Shown here: positions 20,682-24,179 of the stretch, piece by piece | Layout: the number at the start of each line of letters is the position of its first letter | How positions within the stretch are numbered: the first letter of the stretch is position 1 | Assembly (NCBI GenBank): GCA_964596775.1 | Contig: CAZQVN010000056.1 | Span: 1 to 24,179, forward strand | Length of the DNA: 24,179 bases | Direction: 5' to 3' | From: CAZQVN01 sp964596775 | GTDB taxonomy: Bacteria; Eisenbacteria; RBG-16-71-46; JABDJR01; JAWXBZ01 | Program-made: the position numbers and the translations under genes | Notes under the pieces: model-generated | Databases searched by the model: none | Seen by the model: only the letters and a program-made list of their open reading frames with translations | Told to the model about the DNA's origin: nothing

Positions 20682-21998
20682 ATGACGACTCACCACACGA
20701 TCCGCCGCGTTGCGCTCGCCTATTCCGGGGGGCTCGACACGAGCATCATCGTTCCGTGGCTCAAGGAGCACTACGGCTGCGAGGTCGTCTGCTACTGCGC
20801 CGACGTCGGCCAGGGTGCCGAACTGAAGGGACTCGAGGCCAAGGCGAAGGCGATCGGCGCCGATGAAATCATCGTCGAGGATCTCCGCCACGCGTTCCTG
20901 GCCGACTACGCGTTCCCGGCCCTCAAGGCCGGCGCGATCTACGAGGGGCGCTACCTGCTCGGAACGTCGCTGGCCCGGCCGATCATCGCGGCGCGCCAGG
21001 TCCACTGGGCGCGCGAAACCGGCTGCGACGCGCTCGCCCACGGCTGCACCGGCAAGGGGAACGACCAGGTCCGCTTCGAGCTGACGTTCATGGCCCTCGC
21101 CCCCGATCTTCCGATCCTCGCGCCGTGGCGCGAGTGGGACATCACGTCGCGCGAGGACGCGCTCGCCTACGCGGACCGGCACGGCATCCCGGTGGCCCAG
21201 CGCAAGGGCGACCTCTACAGCCGCGACGCGAACCTCTGGCACATGAGCCACGAGGGGGGCGTCCTCGAGGATCCCGGCGCGGAGGCTCCCGAGGACGTGT
21301 ACCGCCTGACCGAGGGCCGGGACGACCAGCCGCTCGATCCGGAGACGGTGACGATCGGCTTCGAGAGCGGCGTGCCCGTGGCGCTGAACGACGCGCCGCT
21401 GGACCCGGTGACCCTCGTCGAGAACCTGAACGCGATCGCCGGGCGCCACGGCGTCGGCCGCATCGACATCGTGGAGAGCCGGCTCGTCGGCATGAAATCG
21501 CGCGGCGTCTACGAGACGCCGGCCGGGACGGTGCTGTACGAGGCGCTCGAGGATCTCTGCCGGCTGACGCTCCCCCATGACCTGATCCGGACGCGGGCCG
21601 AACTCGGCCCGCGCATGGCGGATCTCATCTACAACGGTCTCTGGTTTTCGCCGCTTCGGACGGCGCTGTCGGCCTTCGCCGACAGCGCGGTCTCCGATGC
21701 CACCGGCACGGTGACCATGGAACTCTACCGAGGTCACGCCCGCGCCGTGGCCAGGGAGAGCGCGTTCTCGCTCTACCGCGGCGATCTCGGCTCGTTCGAC
21801 ATGACCGGGTACAACGTGAAGAACGCGGAAGGGTTCATCCGGCTCTACGGACTGCCGCTGGCCGTGGCGGCGGAGAGAACTCGGAGTGCTTCGCAGACGA
21901 CGGTCGGCGAAGAGTCTCTTGATCTTGACGGCGTCGCCGACTCCTCCGAAGCCATCGAAATCGAAGTCGTCACCTCCGGAGTCCGCCATGAGCTCTGA
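20682..21998 (+). CDS. argG: Argininosuccinate synthase
   Basis: The 438-residue ATP-dependent ligase joins citrulline and aspartate. The PP-loop AYSGGLDTSI (13-22), EGRYLLGTSLARP, HGCTGKGNDQVRFE and ENLNAIAGRHGVGRIDIVE are all classical. The core matches the common ~400-residue class and ends near GLPLAVAAE. A 40-residue acidic, Ser/Thr-rich tail (399-438) follows, which I do not recognise from the family. The argH start lies inside the end of this tail (11-nt overlap). GGG lies a few bases before the ATG. Confidence 0.95.
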   Translation: MTTHHTIRRVALAYSGGLDTSIIVPWLKEHYGCEVVCYCADVGQGAELKGLEAKAKAIGADEIIVEDLRHAFLADYAFPALKAGAIYEGRYLLGTSLARPIIAARQVHWARETGCDALAHGCTGKGNDQVRFELTFMALAPDLPILAPWREWDITSREDALAYADRHGIPVAQRKGDLYSRDANLWHMSHEGGVLEDPGAEAPEDVYRLTEGRDDQPLDPETVTIGFESGVPVALNDAPLDPVTLVENLNAIAGRHGVGRIDIVESRLVGMKSRGVYETPAGTVLYEALEDLCRLTLPHDLIRTRAELGPRMADLIYNGLWFSPLRTALSAFADSAVSDATGTVTMELYRGHARAVARESAFSLYRGDLGSFDMTGYNVKNAEGFIRLYGLPLAVAAERTRSASQTTVGEESLDLDGVADSSEAIEIEVVTSGVRHEL

Positions 21999-23991
21999 AA
22001 CGAAAACCCTCCGGCCCGGCTCCGCCGGCCCGGTATCCGAAGTCTGGCGCGGACGTCTCGCGGCCGGTCTCGACCCGCGCGCCCGGCGCATGAACGACTC
22101 CCTCCCGGTCGACGGCCGCCTGTGGAAGGAGGAACTCCTCCTGACCGACGCGTACGGCCGGTCGCTTCACGAGTGCGGCATCCTGTCGGAGGCCGACCTC
22201 TCCGCCCTGCTCCAGGCCGCGCGCGACCTTCGCGAGGGGCTGGAAGCGGGTTCCGTCACGCTCGAAGGCGAGGACGTCCACTCCGCCGTGGAGGCGGCGC
22301 TCCATGCCCGCTGCGGCGACCCGGCCCACCGGCTGCACACCGGTCGAAGCCGGAACGACCAGGTGGCCACGCTTCTCCGGCGTCACGTGATGACGCTGTG
22401 CGACGATGCGCTCGCCGGCATCCGGGAGATCGAGCGCGCGCTGGTGACGCTGGCCCGCGAGGCCGGCGACCACGTGATGGCCGGCGCCACGCACCTGCAA
22501 CCCGCACAACCCCTGATGGTGGCGCACGTGTGGATGAGCTATGCGCACCAGTTCGAGCGGGACGAGATCCGCTTCCAGGCCGCGCGCGAGGCGGCCGACT
22601 GCCTGCCGCTCGGCGCCGGAGCGATCGCCGGCACGCCGCTCGTCTACGACCGGAAGGCGCTGGCCGGCCGGATGGGCTTCACCCGGCTCGCGGCGAACAG
22701 CCTCGACGCCGTGAGCGACCGCGACTTCGCGCTCGAGTACCTGAATGCCGCTTCCGTGTTCGGCCTGCACCTGTCACGGCTCGCCGAGGATCTCGTGCTC
22801 TGGTGTTCGCCGGGCTTCGGCTGGATCGCGCCGCCGGACGGCTTCTCCACCGGTTCGAGCCTCCTCCCGCAGAAGAAGAACCCGGACCTGTTCGAGCTGG
22901 CCCGCGGCAAGGCGGCGCGCCTGATCACGAACGCGCAGCGGCTCCAGGTCGTGCTCAAGGGGCTGCCGTCGTCCTATCAGAAGGATCTCCAGGAGGACAA
23001 GGAAACGGTGTTCGACACCGGCGACACGCTGTCGCTGATCTTCGAGGCGATTCCGCCGGCGCTGGCGGCGATCCGGATCCGGCCGGAACGGATGGCGGAA
23101 CAGCTGACGTTCGACCTGCTGGCCGTGGAACTGGCCGATCACCTCGTCGAGGCGGGCACACCGTTCCGGCAGGCGCATGCGCTGGTCGGGCAGCTGTGGG
23201 CGGCGGCGGAAACCGCGGGCGTCGATCCGCGGGAACTGCCCGACGCGGAGCGCCTCGGGATCTCCGCTCACTTTACCGGGGTCGCGCTCGACGGTCTGAC
23301 CGTGGAGCGTGCGCTCGGCCGCAGGAACCACTCGCCGGGCACCGGTCCGGAGTCCGTACGGGCACAGCTCCGTCGCGCCGAGGCGCGGCTCGGCCTCGGT
23401 CCGGCGGTTGAATCCGCGCCGGCACAGGCCATGCCGGGCTCCCCGGTGCTTCCGCTCGACACCGCAGCGATCAGCGTCCGTCGGGCCCGCCCTGCGGACG
23501 TGCCGGGAATCGCCGCGCTGATGGGAACGCTGGTCGGCGACGGTACGCTCCTGCCCCGCCCGCTCGCCGACCTCTATCCGGCCGTCCGCGAGTTCCACGT
23601 GGCCGTCTCCGGTGATGACGTCGTGGCCTGCGCCGCATTGAAGCTTCTCTGGAAGGATCTCGGGGAGGTGCGCTCCCTCGTCGTCCGCCCCGAACTCAAG
23701 GGAAAGGGATTCGGCAGGCAGCTCGTGGAGCGCGTCGTGGCCGATGCACGCGAACTCGGCCTCGAGCGGGTCATCGCCCTCACCCGCGAGGTGGCGTTCT
23801 TCGAGCGGTCGGGCTTCACGACGATTCCGCGCGATACGCTGCCGCGCAAGGTCTGGACCGACTGCGTGAACTGTCCGCGCCGTCACGCCTGCGACGAGAC
23901 CGCCGTCGTGATGGACCTCGTGCCGGGAGCCACGGAACGGGCGCGGGTCCAGGAAAACGGCTGGATCCTGCCGTTGCCTCCGCCGCGGTAG
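21988..23991 (+). CDS. argH(A): Argininosuccinate lyase fused to a GNAT-type N-acetylglutamate synthase
   Basis: The 667-residue two-domain protein starts with ArgH (about 12-470), which splits argininosuccinate: TGRSRNDQVAT (118-128), GATHLQPAQP with His169, and the flexible catalytic loop GSSLLPQKKNPD (289-300, Ser291). An Ala/Pro linker (470-493) leads to an acetyltransferase domain (about 496-645): acetyl-CoA loop VRPELKGKGFGRQL (567-580), then FFERSGF and the ending KVWTDCVNCPRRHACDETAVV (Cys626, 629, 635), which is typical of short ArgA-like synthases without a kinase-like domain. ArgH-ArgA fusions are known from marine gammaproteobacteria such as Moritella. The first and last steps of arginine synthesis are thus on one chain. 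The start at 21988 is the ATG overlapping argG by 11 nt; an upstream in-frame ATG (21886) only reads argG out of frame. Confidence 0.93.
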   Translation: MSSETKTLRPGSAGPVSEVWRGRLAAGLDPRARRMNDSLPVDGRLWKEELLLTDAYGRSLHECGILSEADLSALLQAARDLREGLEAGSVTLEGEDVHSAVEAALHARCGDPAHRLHTGRSRNDQVATLLRRHVMTLCDDALAGIREIERALVTLAREAGDHVMAGATHLQPAQPLMVAHVWMSYAHQFERDEIRFQAAREAADCLPLGAGAIAGTPLVYDRKALAGRMGFTRLAANSLDAVSDRDFALEYLNAASVFGLHLSRLAEDLVLWCSPGFGWIAPPDGFSTGSSLLPQKKNPDLFELARGKAARLITNAQRLQVVLKGLPSSYQKDLQEDKETVFDTGDTLSLIFEAIPPALAAIRIRPERMAEQLTFDLLAVELADHLVEAGTPFRQAHALVGQLWAAAETAGVDPRELPDAERLGISAHFTGVALDGLTVERALGRRNHSPGTGPESVRAQLRRAEARLGLGPAVESAPAQAMPGSPVLPLDTAAISVRRARPADVPGIAALMGTLVGDGTLLPRPLADLYPAVREFHVAVSGDDVVACAALKLLWKDLGEVRSLVVRPELKGKGFGRQLVERVVADARELGLERVIALTREVAFFERSGFTTIPRDTLPRKVWTDCVNCPRRHACDETAVVMDLVPGATERARVQENGWILPLPPPR

Positions 23992-24002
23992 TCGTTTTCG
24001 GC

Positions 24003-24068
24003 TCGGCTCACGTGCTTCGGGGGGGCGGACATCCGTTTCGGCTCACGTGCTTCGGGGGGGCGGACATC
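24003..24068. repeat. Two-copy tandem repeat, 35-bp period
   Basis: An exact 31-base unit occurs at 24003-24033 and 24038-24068, with a 4-base CGTT linker. Each copy holds CACGTG, a run of seven G, and CGGACATC at its end. A partial, diverged copy seems to precede it (CGTTTTCGGC at 23993). It lies just after the arginine operon in non-coding DNA. Confidence 0.85.
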
Positions 24069-24179
24069 GTTCTCCTCCTCGGGGCACGCTCCGTCTCGGC
24101 ATCCCTGCCTCGACTGCGCTCGGCGCTCCGCACGGCTCCGCCATCCTGGCTCCGCCGGCTCCGCGACGGCCCCTCGGAG

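Noticed and set aside
20178..22091. 637-codon minus-strand open frame across argD and argG
   Set aside because: Antisense shadow spanning two well-defined plus-strand genes; Arg-rich, low-information protein.
24003..24068. CRISPR array
   Set aside because: Only a 4-base linker separates the two repeats, so there is no spacer; no cas gene is present.

Overview
The window is about 24 kb of very GC-rich DNA with dense, overlapping bacterial operons. It includes a 100-N scaffold gap at 16545-16644, so it looks like a draft or metagenome-assembled genome. A lipobox-bearing RND-type adaptor protein at the left edge points to a Gram-negative cell envelope. I cannot name the lineage. High GC, archaeal-style repair genes in a bacterium and an ArgH-ArgA fusion outside an obvious gammaproteobacterial setting suggest a poorly sampled phylum, but this is inference.

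Left part (1-5496). A partial periplasmic adaptor lipoprotein (minus) diverges from an SLC12-type cation-chloride cotransporter homologue (plus). A strong hairpin then separates this gene from a convergent minus-strand pair, an aquaporin followed by a CoA-acylating methylmalonate-semialdehyde dehydrogenase (mmsA), which overlap by 4 nt.

Centre (5527-15566, minus strand). This is the most notable region. In transcription order it holds a NurA-like nuclease, a HerA/DUF87-type ATPase, SbcD (Mre11), SbcC (Rad50), a double-GAF histidine kinase, and a receiver protein with a PP2C/RsbU-type phosphatase output. It is the bacterial counterpart of the archaeal HerA-NurA-Mre11-Rad50 end-resection operon, with a two-component/phosphatase pair attached. 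Neighbouring genes overlap by 4 nt (ATGA or GTGA). The two places where main genes do not overlap are each bridged by a very short ORF (18 and 22 codons) that starts at a TGATG stop-start and ends in an RTGA overlap with the next gene. The aquaporin starts only 30 nt after the phosphatase, so the whole minus-strand block from 15566 to 3323 could be one transcript.

Right part (15844-23991, plus strand). A 1-Cys (Prx6-type) peroxiredoxin has its own good sigma70-like promoter and a hairpin terminator. The assembly gap follows; its two flanks share an identical 55-bp sequence, so the gap is probably a false join of overlapping contigs. A strong intrinsic terminator comes next, then an AT-rich promoter overlapped by two ARG-box-like sites, then the arginine operon argR-argC-argB-argD-argG-argH::argA. 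All genes of this operon overlap or abut. It covers acetylation of glutamate through acetylornithine, and citrulline to arginine. Ornithine carbamoyltransferase (argF) and the deacetylase/transacetylase step (argE or argJ) are not in the window. The window ends in non-coding DNA with a two-copy 35-bp tandem repeat.
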